Source of the DNA: Candidatus Nitrososphaera evergladensis SR1 | GTDB taxonomy: Archaea > Thermoproteota > Nitrososphaeria > Nitrososphaerales > Nitrososphaeraceae | Assembly (NCBI RefSeq): GCF_000730285.1 | Contig: NZ_CP007174.1 | Span: forward strand, 992,001 to 1,056,000 | DNA: 64,000 nucleotides | Reading direction: 5' to 3' | In this document: in pieces, positions 34,197 to 41,183 of the stretch | How the letters are laid out: every line of letters starts with the position of its first letter | Numbering within the stretch: position 1 is the stretch's first letter | Position numbers and translations under genes: made by a program | The notes under the pieces: generated by a model | What the model saw: the letters and a program-made list of their open reading frames with translations, nothing else | The model's database searches: none | What the model was told of the DNA's origin: nothing

Positions 34197-34579
34197 GCCC
34201 AAAACACCCCCATTACAATTTCCTTCTGAATGGCTTCCTTTAGCTTTGTCAGTCGGCTAATTTCTTGGCGATAAGCAGCTATGTCAATGTCAATCCTTTC
34301 AACTTCAATCTTTTTCTGTTCAAAGTAGTTCTTGTACTTGCGCTTGAGTTCTGCTCGTGTTGCAGAATCAAGTAGTCGCCTAATCTCTACCAACGATTCA
34401 TACTCGATTTGGTAAAGGTCACACCTTTCAGCAATCTTCCTCACCACAACTCCAGTTGGGGTTGTCTTATCACAGGAGATTGTTGTTTCAAAGTCATCAG
34501 TTGTCACTATGGTGAATATTTCATCTCCAGCTGTTATCGACCTAATCCGTCTTTTCGTGTTGAAATCCGATACCATCAT
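34193..34579 (-). CDS. Coiled-coil protein upstream of the primase gene
   Basis: The 128-residue protein has a beta-like N-terminal part (IRSITAGDEIFTIVTTDDFE) and a long C-terminal coiled coil (about 65-122, with KKIEVERIDIDIAAYRQEIS). No family is recognised. It starts 10 nt after a GGTGAG and ends in a 4-nt ATGA overlap with the primase-polymerase gene, so it belongs to the replication unit and may be a replication accessory. Confidence 0.7.
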   Translation of the reverse strand: MMVSDFNTKRRIRSITAGDEIFTIVTTDDFETTISCDKTTPTGVVVRKIAERCDLYQIEYESLVEIRRLLDSATRAELKRKYKNYFEQKKIEVERIDIDIAAYRQEISRLTKLKEAIQKEIVMGVFWA

Positions 34580-34683
34580 GTTACTTACTCACCGAGATTA
34601 GTGCAAGTAGCACCATAATAGGCACGGAGATCGCTAAGGAAACGACGAATTCAGTAAAGGTTTTTAAATCGGGAAGTGCAACT

Positions 34684-34911
34684 CTAATTTGCATCTCCAG
34701 TTTCACCGATTGGGGTTGTGTTTGCCGGAGTGTTAGGAGCACTTTGGCCATTTTCTTTACTTACAACATGCTTGGTACCTGCATTAGCTAGATAGAATTT
34801 TGCAATCTTTTGCAAAACCTGATCATAACTTTCAGACACAATACCGCACTGCGCAACTAATTCCTTGGTGGCAGGCGAGATATTTAACGAACTTCTTTCA
34901 GACATATTCAT
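34684..34911 (-). CDS. Ribbon-helix-helix-like small DNA-binding protein
   Basis: The 75-residue protein begins SERSSLNISPATKELVAQCG, then SYDQVLQKIAKFYL: one strand followed by two helices, the pattern of ribbon-helix-helix proteins. The last 30 residues are a Pro/Thr-rich tail. It lies next to the repeat-rich candidate origin, upstream of the replication genes, so it may regulate them or bind the repeats. An AAGTATATATA lies about 30 nt upstream of the start. Confidence 0.7.
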   Translation of the reverse strand: MNMSERSSLNISPATKELVAQCGIVSESYDQVLQKIAKFYLANAGTKHVVSKENGQSAPNTPANTTPIGETGDAN

Positions 34912-35058
34912 TCTATTTATACATTTTGCTGATATATATACTTTAAATAAAAATACAACTTTTTTGGCAAGTTTTCATCCATATTGCTATACTGAGGATC
35001 ACTTGTTGTAATAACTATAGTATAGTAGTGAGGGTAATATATACATGAAATCTTATTG

Positions 35059-35411
35059 TGACAGATCCAATGACAGATTAGTGACGGATCGCTGAAAAAT
35101 GTGTCATTGCAAAACTCTTAGAATATTGCTCTTTTGGCCTAACGGGGCTGTTTTTGAGGACTTTTTTCGGCAATGACGGATATGACGCTTGTGACGGATT
35201 ATTGGGTACGTTTATCTGTTGAACAATTTAAAAAATATAATATATAGTAGCAGGAGAATGTTGGAAAAAATGTGTCATATCCGTCACAACCGTCACTAAA
35301 GGATCAATCTCCTCAAATATTGCTCTGTTTGGCAAACGAAGCCTAAATCAAGGACTTTTTTAATGACGGATTATATTGCCAATCTGTCACAAATGTGTCA
35401 CTGATCCGTCA
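35059..35411. repeat. TGACRGAT repeats (candidate iterons of a replication origin)
   Basis: TGACRGAT occurs at 35059, 35071, 35082, 35174, 35192 and 35364 on the plus strand and as the complement at 35279, 35382 and 35404, with degenerate copies between. A larger imperfect direct repeat links 35121-35181 with 35316-35371 (AATATTGCTCT..., GGACTTTTTT, AATGACGGAT). The block contains no gene and lies between the leftward replication genes and the rightward RHH genes, a typical place for an origin. Confidence 0.7.
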
Positions 35412-35483
35412 TAGACCTGTCATTTCGTCAATTATCGCACCAAGTGAAAAGGGTCTTGGCCGGGCCAAAAGGAGCAAATCTAG

Positions 35484-35826
35484 AATCTTTATTTCATGTA
35501 CCAGATCGAAATAAAGATCTTTATCCATGTACCAGAAAAAAGTCTAGATTCTAAGAAATGGAGTACAAAGAGGCATAAAAACAGCTGCAAATGACATAAA
35601 AGTACAAGAAAACACCAGAATCACCGCCAATTTTTGCCAATGCGTCTCATTAACTCCATTCCACGTTTTTCTGTTCTTTTTACTTGTTTGCAGTTCATTT
35701 AGACCTTCTTTGTACGAATTTCTGGTACATTTGCCCTCCTTTTTTGCCCAAATCTTTGGTTTGAGTCCGGTTGAGTCTTGAAATAAAGATTTGATCTGAT
35801 ACATGCTTTCTTGGAATAAAGATTTT
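35484..35826. repeat. Second repeat set: CTTTATTTCATGTACCAG and AATAAAGATTT boxes
   Basis: Related units are at 35484-35505 and 35517-35536 (CTTTATYYCATGTACCAG type) and, inverted, as GAAATAAAGATC at 35508, CTTGAAATAAAGATTT at 35777 and CTTGGAATAAAGATTTT at 35810. An inverted TCTGGTACAT is at 35721. They extend the repeat-dense region beyond the iterons and could be regulatory sites for the RHH proteins. Confidence 0.55.
35544..35804 (-). CDS. Doubtful frame inside the repeat region
   Basis: An 86-residue frame has a basic N-terminal half and one hydrophobic span (LAVILVFSCTFMSFAAVFM). Its first codons are made of the AATCTTTATTTC repeat, and no family or ribosome site is seen. It could be a small membrane protein, but non-coding repeat DNA is about as likely. 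Confidence 0.3.
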   Translation of the reverse strand: MYQIKSLFQDSTGLKPKIWAKKEGKCTRNSYKEGLNELQTSKKNRKTWNGVNETHWQKLAVILVFSCTFMSFAAVFMPLCTPFLRI

Positions 35827-35944
35827 GAAAGAGTCTAACAATCAAATCTTGCAATCAAATCCAACAACTAATTCCGAGATTTGTTATGCAATTTCATTAA
35901 AGATTTAAATATAAGAAATTACTCTAATATTGTATTAATAAAGA

Positions 35945-36331
35945 ATGACAGAAGATTTACATATTTCAGAAACCACAACCAACGTCGAGGAAACAAAATC
36001 TGGCATATCTGAAGCTGACCTAAAGTTACCAACTATAGACGCCGAGACCCAGAGAGTGATAATCGAGAAAGGCGCCAATATCGTTGCAAGACTTGCAGGC
36101 ATTGATGTTAAACCAGTTGAAGACAAAAGAAGTGTGTCAATCCAGCTGACAAAAGAAGAGTATGAAAATTTCAATCTTTGGTCAGAAGAATTGGCAAGAA
36201 AGAAGATTATTCCAAGAGCTTCAATGTCAAGCGTAATCAAGTTCAGTGCAGTACAATATCTTGAAATTATAAACGATCAAGTACGCAAACAGGTGCAGAA
36301 ACAACAGGAGGTAAAAAAGAGTGACCATTAA
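35945..36331 (+). CDS. Ribbon-helix-helix-like protein A
   Basis: The 128-residue protein has an acidic N-terminal half and then KRSVSIQLTKEEYENFNLWS, followed by SMSSVIKFSAVQYLE: a basic strand and two helices as in RHH proteins, with a Gln/Lys-rich tail. TTTAAATATA lies about 35 nt upstream of the start. Its stop overlaps the next start (TAATG), so the two RHH genes are translated together. Partition or copy-control factors often have this form. Confidence 0.65.
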   Translation: MTEDLHISETTTNVEETKSGISEADLKLPTIDAETQRVIIEKGANIVARLAGIDVKPVEDKRSVSIQLTKEEYENFNLWSEELARKKIIPRASMSSVIKFSAVQYLEIINDQVRKQVQKQQEVKKSDH

Positions 36332-36723
36332 TGATTCAAAATATTATCAAGAAGAAAGACCCAAAGTATGTTACCGTCTATGTCAACAAGAATTTAACCG
36401 GCACGATTGAATCAAAGATACAACAGCTTGCCGAGCTAGGTATCCTCCCGCCAAATACTACCAAGGCCAAGTTCATTAAACACGCTGTCGGGTTCTATCT
36501 TGCCAATTTTTCAGAAGGAAACATTGCTGGTCTTCAGGCGTATCAAACCTCCCATAAAGAACATGGAATAGGCAAGAATGCAAAGGATCTCTATGCAGAA
36601 ATCAAGTTAGAGACCTTCAGAGCAGTCCAAACAAAACTAGCTCATGAAATCGAATGGATAAAGAAACAGAACACAATGGCACCTTCCATTTCCAAGCTCC
36701 TTAACAGCGGTGATACAAAATGA
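36331..36723 (+). CDS. Ribbon-helix-helix-like protein B
   Basis: The 130-residue protein has KYVTVYVNKNLTGTIESKIQ, then TTKAKFIKHAVGFYLAN, again strand-helix-helix. The rest is helical. It is coupled to the gene before it and, through an ATGA overlap, to the small gene at 36720. With protein A it may form a partition or regulatory pair acting at the nearby repeats. Confidence 0.65.
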   Translation: MIQNIIKKKDPKYVTVYVNKNLTGTIESKIQQLAELGILPPNTTKAKFIKHAVGFYLANFSEGNIAGLQAYQTSHKEHGIGKNAKDLYAEIKLETFRAVQTKLAHEIEWIKKQNTMAPSISKLLNSGDTK

Positions 36724-36833
36724 ACAAGATAACTATACCACCAATCATGGAGAGAGAAGAAGCATTAGAAAGAGTTGCGCTATTCCTCATAGCAAAAGAG
36801 GTATCGGTACTTCGTAAATGGTTAGGGGAATAA
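36720..36833 (+). CDS. Very small helical protein (37 aa)
   Basis: The ATG at 36720 overlaps the stop of RHH protein B (ATGA). The product MNKITIPPIMEREEALERVA and following LFLIAKEVSVLRKWLGE is a short amphipathic helix. The tight packing between two genes supports that it is real. No function can be assigned. Confidence 0.55.
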   Translation: MNKITIPPIMEREEALERVALFLIAKEVSVLRKWLGE

Positions 36834-36835
36834 GA

Positions 36836-37000
36836 ATGGGCAGACCAAGGAAGAAGAAGCAAGAGAAGAGAACATTCACCCTGACAGAATGGGAAAGGAT
36901 TCGCAGAGAAATGCCTTCATTCGACGAACAAGAGTTAAAAGAATTCTTTGACTTTCCCCGGATAGTAGCTGATCCAAAAATGGATTCTGGATATCTTTAG
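36836..37000 (+). CDS. Small basic protein with AT-hook-like start
   Basis: From ATG 36836, two nt after the previous stop, the 54-residue protein reads MGRPRKKKQEKRTFTLTEWE. GRPRKKK resembles an AT-hook for the DNA minor groove. The rest is helical and acidic. It lies in the RHH operon, which suggests a DNA-related role. An in-frame start at 36818 is less likely because it would lie inside the previous gene. Confidence 0.55.
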   Translation: MGRPRKKKQEKRTFTLTEWERIRREMPSFDEQELKEFFDFPRIVADPKMDSGYL

Positions 37001-37004
37001 CAAG

Positions 37005-37436
37005 GTGGGCAGATTGGGCGATCTTAATTCATTCAATCCAGATGATATCCCTGCTTCCAAGAAGACTCGCAATGTGGTAGCAGGTGACATTAATGTTGGA
37101 AAGAAGTCTCCAGCGGAGTTAGAGCAAGGTCATATCGAAGAGGATTTGCAGACGCAAGTATCTGCAACGGATTCAATCTTTTCATTACAGTCATTAGACG
37201 ATAAAACCCAAAGAGAGTTAGCGGAGTTTGCCGGGTATTACTATGAACGTGGAAGGATAACCCAACCAAGTATTCAGGTATTAATCCAATACCACTTTCA
37301 AGAAATCATGGAAAGAATGAGATCTGAATATCAAAGTTACATTTTCAACAAACAGTTAGAAGAAATGATGATGAAGAAAATGGGTGTTAATCCTGACATG
37401 GTATTTTCAAAGTTTAACAACTTTTATCTGCCTTAG
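37005..37436 (+). CDS. Helical protein at the end of the RHH operon
   Basis: The 143-residue product is acidic in its first half and helical later (ELAEFAGYYYERGRITQPSI; EEMMMKKMGVNPDMVFSK). No family is recognised. The start is either GTG 37005 or TTG 37014; AAGGTG just before the TTG would be a good ribosome site for the latter. It follows the AT-hook-like gene by a few nt, so five small genes form one unit. Confidence 0.6.
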   Translation: MGRLGDLNSFNPDDIPASKKTRNVVAGDINVGKKSPAELEQGHIEEDLQTQVSATDSIFSLQSLDDKTQRELAEFAGYYYERGRITQPSIQVLIQYHFQEIMERMRSEYQSYIFNKQLEEMMMKKMGVNPDMVFSKFNNFYLP

Positions 37437-37561
37437 TATGATACTGTACCTTGTTCTTCCTTCTTTTATGTGAATTTTCCTATAAGCTTAAATACTTAAG
37501 TTAGTATATTTACATTGCCTACAATCACTACTGTTTGAACGGCACTTTGGAACTGCATTCG

Positions 37562-37583
37562 GGGTGGGGGTTGACCCTCCCAC
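37562..37583. terminator. GC-rich hairpin in AT-rich DNA
   Basis: GGGTGGG and CCCTCCCACC around TTGA can pair in a stem, about 125 bp beyond the end of the RHH operon. It may end transcription or mark a protein site. The GC-rich block stands out in the surrounding AT-rich DNA. Confidence 0.35.
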
Positions 37584-37630
37584 CTCATACGTCTCTTCCT
37601 TATCCAAGTTAAGTCTTCTTTAATAGTGAT

Positions 37631-37647
37631 AATTGTACAGTACAATT
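37631..37647. promoter_or_regulatory. Perfect 17-bp palindrome before a small gene
   Basis: AATTGTACAGTACAATT is fully symmetric about its central A and ends 3 nt before the ATG at 37651. It could be an operator for an element repressor, or form a small hairpin at the start of the transcript. Confidence 0.5.
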
Positions 37648-37650
37648 GAA

Positions 37651-37767
37651 ATGGATGTACTACCAATACTTTTTGTAGCTGTAGGCGGATTATGCGCCGC
37701 AATGATCTATGTCGTGATGGGATCAAAAATTCGTAGCTGGTTGCACGTCGCACCGGTGAGAAAATAA
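37651..37767 (+). CDS. Small single-span membrane protein (38 aa)
   Basis: The frame reads MDVLPILFVAVGGLCAAMIY, then VVMGSKIRSWLHVAPVRK: one membrane span and a basic tail. The palindrome immediately upstream suggests controlled expression. Small membrane proteins are frequent in archaeal viruses and plasmids. It is convergent with the integrase gene, 23 nt apart. Confidence 0.55.
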   Translation: MDVLPILFVAVGGLCAAMIYVVMGSKIRSWLHVAPVRK

Positions 37768-37790
37768 GATCCCTTTCCTCTTTTTGAATT

Positions 37791-39122
37791 CTAATTCTGC
37801 AATTTCTTCGTTTCTATCTCCTCAAGTTCTTCCAAACCCGTCTTAACGTTGCCCCTTTCTCTTTCAGACTTCCAGAATAGCTCCATATCCTTATCTCGTT
37901 GTTTTTGCATTTCCGCAATCTGTTTCTTTAGCACTTCTACGTCAGAATTCTTTTCTGTTTTCAAGATATCCAACTGTTCTGATAAAGTCCTAATGCGACT
38001 CTGAGATACTTCAAGCTCCTTGACCAAGCTTCTCTGCTTCTCTTCAATTGCACTCGTGTCCATAAAGGTAATCAGATGTTCAACCCCGGCAAAGTCTTCT
38101 GCAATTTCTTCTTCAGTCTTCTTGGTATATTCGTGAACCTTCCGTCCAATGTGGTACTTTGCGTACTGCTCGTTGACAGCTTTGGTGCAAGCTGTGAAAA
38201 CATACCGGCGTAGAGTGTGTAAGGTAATCTTTCGCCGCTTTCCACCTTCTTCATACCCTATTTCCAACCTATCTATTAGATCTCTGAACCGGTCTGCAGC
38301 CTCTTTGTAAAGTGCCCGGAGGGTCGCAACAAGTTCTTCGTGATACGGCGCAAAAACATAATCTTCTGGTTTGGGAACGGGTATCACCTGTTTCTTATTC
38401 CAAACGAGTTTGCCGTTCTTCAACACTTGACGATTGATAGTCCTTGGTCTATACTTGAAAGCAAGCCATTTCTCAATTTGCGACCTCATTTCACTAGTGA
38501 GTTGTCTACGCTTGCCTGCCTTTGTCTTTGAGTGCTTTCCTCTGACATTGACAAAGGTTGGATTTGTGGTGAATTTCAAAGTCTTTAGGTCGAGTCCTTC
38601 CAAGTGTTGGTTCTGGATCGAGAAGCTTTCTTTCGCACGCCAACCCATACTCGCCTCCCACATAGCATACGTTTGTAATCTGATATCCTCACAAGCTATG
38701 ATAATACTTTGAATGGTCTTCTTGGCCGCTGGTGAAAGTTCTGGTTCCTCTGGTTTGGGGTACTTTACTTGCTGCTTGAAGATTGCATTACTAATCGGAA
38801 TAAAGTTGACTTCTAAAAAGTTCCTCGCCCAACTTACTTTCAGTTTGATCGTTCGGGCATTGTTACTTCCACCATTATCTTCAAACCTGTTCTTTACAAG
38901 CCAGTTTGCGTACGCTTTCATTATGTGGTAAACTTGTTCCTCCTTCGGATCGTCCGTAGCCGTACCGTCCTTCAGCTTTTTCACCAGCTCGGTCACCCTC
39001 ATTTTTAGCTGGTCTTTTGCATAGGTTTCAAAGTCCTTAATGAAATAGCCGACAGCTTTTGCACTGCCTACATTCTGAGTGGCTATCGTATCGAGGTACT
39101 TTTGGACGAGCGGATCCGGCAT
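37791..39122 (-). CDS. Integrase of element 2 (tyrosine recombinase)
   Basis: The 443-residue protein has an N-terminal core-binding part (about 1-120) and a catalytic domain with Arg in WEASMGWRAKESFSI, a Lys in NVRGKHSKTKAGKRR, HTLRRYVFT (HxxR) and a candidate Tyr in GRKVHEYTKKT. A long C-terminal coiled coil follows (about 360-425). It has no zinc ribbon, unlike the integrase of element 1. It lies 120 bp from the right repeat of the element, so it should catalyse its integration and excision. The reading frame is complete. Confidence 0.88.
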   Translation of the reverse strand: MPDPLVQKYLDTIATQNVGSAKAVGYFIKDFETYAKDQLKMRVTELVKKLKDGTATDDPKEEQVYHIMKAYANWLVKNRFEDNGGSNNARTIKLKVSWARNFLEVNFIPISNAIFKQQVKYPKPEEPELSPAAKKTIQSIIIACEDIRLQTYAMWEASMGWRAKESFSIQNQHLEGLDLKTLKFTTNPTFVNVRGKHSKTKAGKRRQLTSEMRSQIEKWLAFKYRPRTINRQVLKNGKLVWNKKQVIPVPKPEDYVFAPYHEELVATLRALYKEAADRFRDLIDRLEIGYEEGGKRRKITLHTLRRYVFTACTKAVNEQYAKYHIGRKVHEYTKKTEEEIAEDFAGVEHLITFMDTSAIEEKQRSLVKELEVSQSRIRTLSEQLDILKTEKNSDVEVLKKQIAEMQKQRDKDMELFWKSERERGNVKTGLEELEEIETKKLQN

Positions 39123-39241
39123 ACAAGATGCTATGATATTATTGGATATATTTACGTATAATGGTCATATTTAGATTGTATAGAAGAAGGGTTAAAAATG
39201 GATACTAAAAATCGTATATTGTCCACCTTTAACCCATGATT

Positions 39242-39252
39242 ATACGCTCATT
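39242..39252. other. Right attachment repeat of element 2 (attR), in a gene's 3' end
   Basis: ATACGCTCATT matches the left copy exactly and covers the stop codon (39248-39250) of the phosphohexomutase gene. The element therefore ends at a protein gene's 3' end and leaves it intact. Inverted CGTATA (39213-39218) and TATACG (39241-39246) arms are nearby. Confidence 0.6.
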
Positions 39253-40612
39253 GTGCCATTTTTGACCTCACGATCCTCGAATATTCATCCACTTTGGAGT
39301 CAAGCAATGCTCTGTCAGTCGACTCGGCGTACATGCGTATCAGTGGCTCCGTGCCGCTTGGCCTCACCATGAGCCACGTTTCGTCGTCTAACCATATCTT
39401 GGCCCCGTCCATCGTCTCTATCCTTTTTGGGCTGCCGTGCTCCATGCACGCTTTTACCACTCTTTCCACTACTTCGCGGGAACTGCATACGAATTTTGTC
39501 TTAACCTGAAATGTCCTTGGCAATTTCTCTACAAGTCGCGAAAACGACTCGCCGGTAGCTGCAAGCATGTCAAGCACAAGAGCCGTCGTCATCGCGCCGT
39601 CCCTCACCTCGTTTATGGGCCCGTACATGAACCCGCCGTTTTCCTCAAGTCCCATCGGCGCCTTGCGCTTTACCATCTCCCTTGACACCTCGACGCTTCC
39701 AACCTTGGTGTGCACCACCTTTATGCCAGATTCTTCTGCGACTTTGGATAGCACCATTGACGTGTTTACCGGGCAGACTATCTCGGAGCCCCTGTGCCTC
39801 TGCGCAAGCAGGTTCTTTGCCAAAAGCGAGCCGGTCTTGTCGCCCCAGTAGATGCTGCCGTTGTTGTCGCAAAAGATGCTCCTGTCGCCATCGCCGTCAA
39901 ACGCGACTCCAAAGTCTGCCCTGCCGTTTCTGACGGTCTCTGCAAGCACGCTCAGGTTGTCAGGCGTGGGCTCTGACCCTCGACCGGGAAAGTCGCCGTC
40001 AATGTCGCCATTGATGACGATTACCTTGCAGCCAAGCTTTTTTGCGATTATCGGGGCGACAACCGACTGCGCGCCGTTTCCCGTGTCCATCGCCACTGTA
40101 AAGTTCTTGGCGCGTATCCTGTCGGCATCGACAAGCGACAACACCTTTTCCATGTATGTGGGGACGACGTTGTCATCCACGTACTGGCGCCCACAGCCTG
40201 CCATCGTCGCAAACTTTTTTGAATGATAAATATCCTCGACTGTCAGCTCGTCCTCTCGAGATATTTCTACACCGTCTGATGCTGCCGGCTTGATGCCGTT
40301 GTACTCTGGCGGGTTGTGCGACGCCGTTATCATGATGCCACCGTTGTAGCCGAGCCTCTTTGCGGCATGCTGCAGGCATGGAGTTGGGACCAGCCCTGCG
40401 TCTGCAACGTCTAGGCCGGCCGAGTTGAGTGTTGCGCGCACCAGCCTTGAAACCACCGGGCTTGACTTGCGCCCGTCGTACCCGACCACTATTGGGCCTT
40501 TTTTGTAATACGTGGCGATTGCATACGAAAGGTCGATGACAAGGTCGCTTGTAAAGTCATTGCCCCACACGCCGCGCACCCCGTTTGTGCCAAATAATCT
40601 TGTTCTCTGCAT
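39248..40612 (-). CDS. Phosphohexomutase (phosphoglucosamine/phosphomannomutase type)
   Basis: From ATG 40612 (MQRTRLFGTNGVRG) the protein has 454 residues. It holds the active-site Ser loop ITASHNPPEYNG, the metal-binding loop VAFDGDGDRS and the sugar loop GLEENGGFMYG, with C-terminal VRPSGTEPLIRMYAE. It moves phosphate between C1 and C6 of hexose phosphates, for sugar-nucleotide synthesis; archaeal relatives act on glucosamine, mannose or glucose phosphate. A frame from 40681 adds 23 unlike residues. Element 2 is integrated at its 3' end, apparently without changing the protein. Confidence 0.94.
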   Translation of the reverse strand: MQRTRLFGTNGVRGVWGNDFTSDLVIDLSYAIATYYKKGPIVVGYDGRKSSPVVSRLVRATLNSAGLDVADAGLVPTPCLQHAAKRLGYNGGIMITASHNPPEYNGIKPAASDGVEISREDELTVEDIYHSKKFATMAGCGRQYVDDNVVPTYMEKVLSLVDADRIRAKNFTVAMDTGNGAQSVVAPIIAKKLGCKVIVINGDIDGDFPGRGSEPTPDNLSVLAETVRNGRADFGVAFDGDGDRSIFCDNNGSIYWGDKTGSLLAKNLLAQRHRGSEIVCPVNTSMVLSKVAEESGIKVVHTKVGSVEVSREMVKRKAPMGLEENGGFMYGPINEVRDGAMTTALVLDMLAATGESFSRLVEKLPRTFQVKTKFVCSSREVVERVVKACMEHGSPKRIETMDGAKIWLDDETWLMVRPSGTEPLIRMYAESTDRALLDSKVDEYSRIVRSKMAQ

Positions 40613-40683
40613 CTGCAAAGGATGCAATGTAACAATAGATAAAAATTTGGCTACCATCCGCTGGTGCAGGTGCGCACGCATGT

Positions 40684-40794
40684 GCGGGGGTCGCCAAGCC
40701 CGGTCAACGGCGCAGGGCTTAGAATGGGCGCATAATTGCCCCTACAACCCTGTTCCTTAGGGATTCGTGGGTTCAAATCCCACCCCCCGCACCA
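40684..40794 (+). tRNA. tRNA-Leu(UAG), with intron
   Basis: The acceptor GCGGGGG pairs with CCCCCGC, followed by A and an encoded CCA (40792-40794). The anticodon stem CAGGG/CCCTG encloses CTTAGA, anticodon TAG, with about 23 nt of intron after position 37. A long variable arm (TTCCTTAGGGATTC) and T-arm GTGGG-TTCAAAT-CCCAC confirm a class II leucine tRNA. Confidence 0.93.
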
Positions 40795-40849
40795 TTTTCG
40801 TTTTAATAGCTCATAGAATGGTCTGAAACATATTTTCAAGGATGGCGCC

Positions 40850-41183
40850 TTGGCCGCTCAATGGGAGCATAAGAACTCACAGATACAAAAAATAAAGGCA
40901 TTGGAGGCTAAGGTAATCGGAGTGAACAAGGAAACACTATATTCCCGCCCCAAGTTTGTGGGCAAGTACCGCCTTGATTTTCTGCTTTTGTCAGACCGTA
41001 CAAACAAGACGATAAAGGCATACTGCCCTTATGGTGGTAAAGGAATCTTGGACTTTGGCATGACCAAGAAGAAGACGCACATACTTGACAACAGTGAAAA
41101 AAATGATCAAGATATGTGAGAAAGTCAAGTCTGATGGACACGAGACTGATATGCTTGAGTTTCTGAAAAGTGTGAGGACATGA
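40850..41183 (+). pseudogene. Small orphan gene, probably frameshifted at an A7 run
   Basis: A frame from TTG 40850 runs to 41119 (89 residues; MAAQWEHKNSQIQKIKAL...). At 41097-41103 there is a run of seven A. With six A the frame would continue into MIKICEKVKSDGHETDML and EFLKSVRT, whose stop at 41181-41183 overlaps the ATG of the carboxypeptidase gene. The join reads sensibly and ends in a coupling site, so the original protein was probably about 110 residues. It may be a mutation, a sequencing error or a translational frameshift. The function is unknown. Confidence 0.55.

Larger units (their letters stand above)
26755..39252. mobile_element. Element 2: AT-rich integrated replicon or provirus, about 12.5 kb
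   Basis: A visibly AT-rich block separates the rpl7ae operon from a phosphohexomutase gene. It is flanked by ATACGCTCATT (26755-26765 and 39242-39252), has an integrase gene right at its right end, and encodes a primase-polymerase, a D5-like ATPase, RHH proteins, a repeat-rich candidate origin and many orphan membrane or structural-looking genes. Most genes are co-oriented in short overlapping groups. No packaging ATPase, relaxase or clear capsid homologue is recognised, so plasmid and virus both remain possible. Confidence 0.8.

Noticed and set aside
35041-35830. CRISPR array at the repeat region
   Set aside because: Repeats are short, occur in both orientations and have irregular spacing; no cas genes are near.
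37496-37753. 85-residue minus-strand frame
   Set aside because: It covers the GC hairpin and palindrome and opposes a better small plus-strand gene; composition is not protein-like.
40684-40794. tRNA-Leu as attachment site of element 2
   Set aside because: A complete phosphohexomutase gene lies between the integrase and the tRNA, and an 11-bp repeat matches at the phosphohexomutase 3' end instead.
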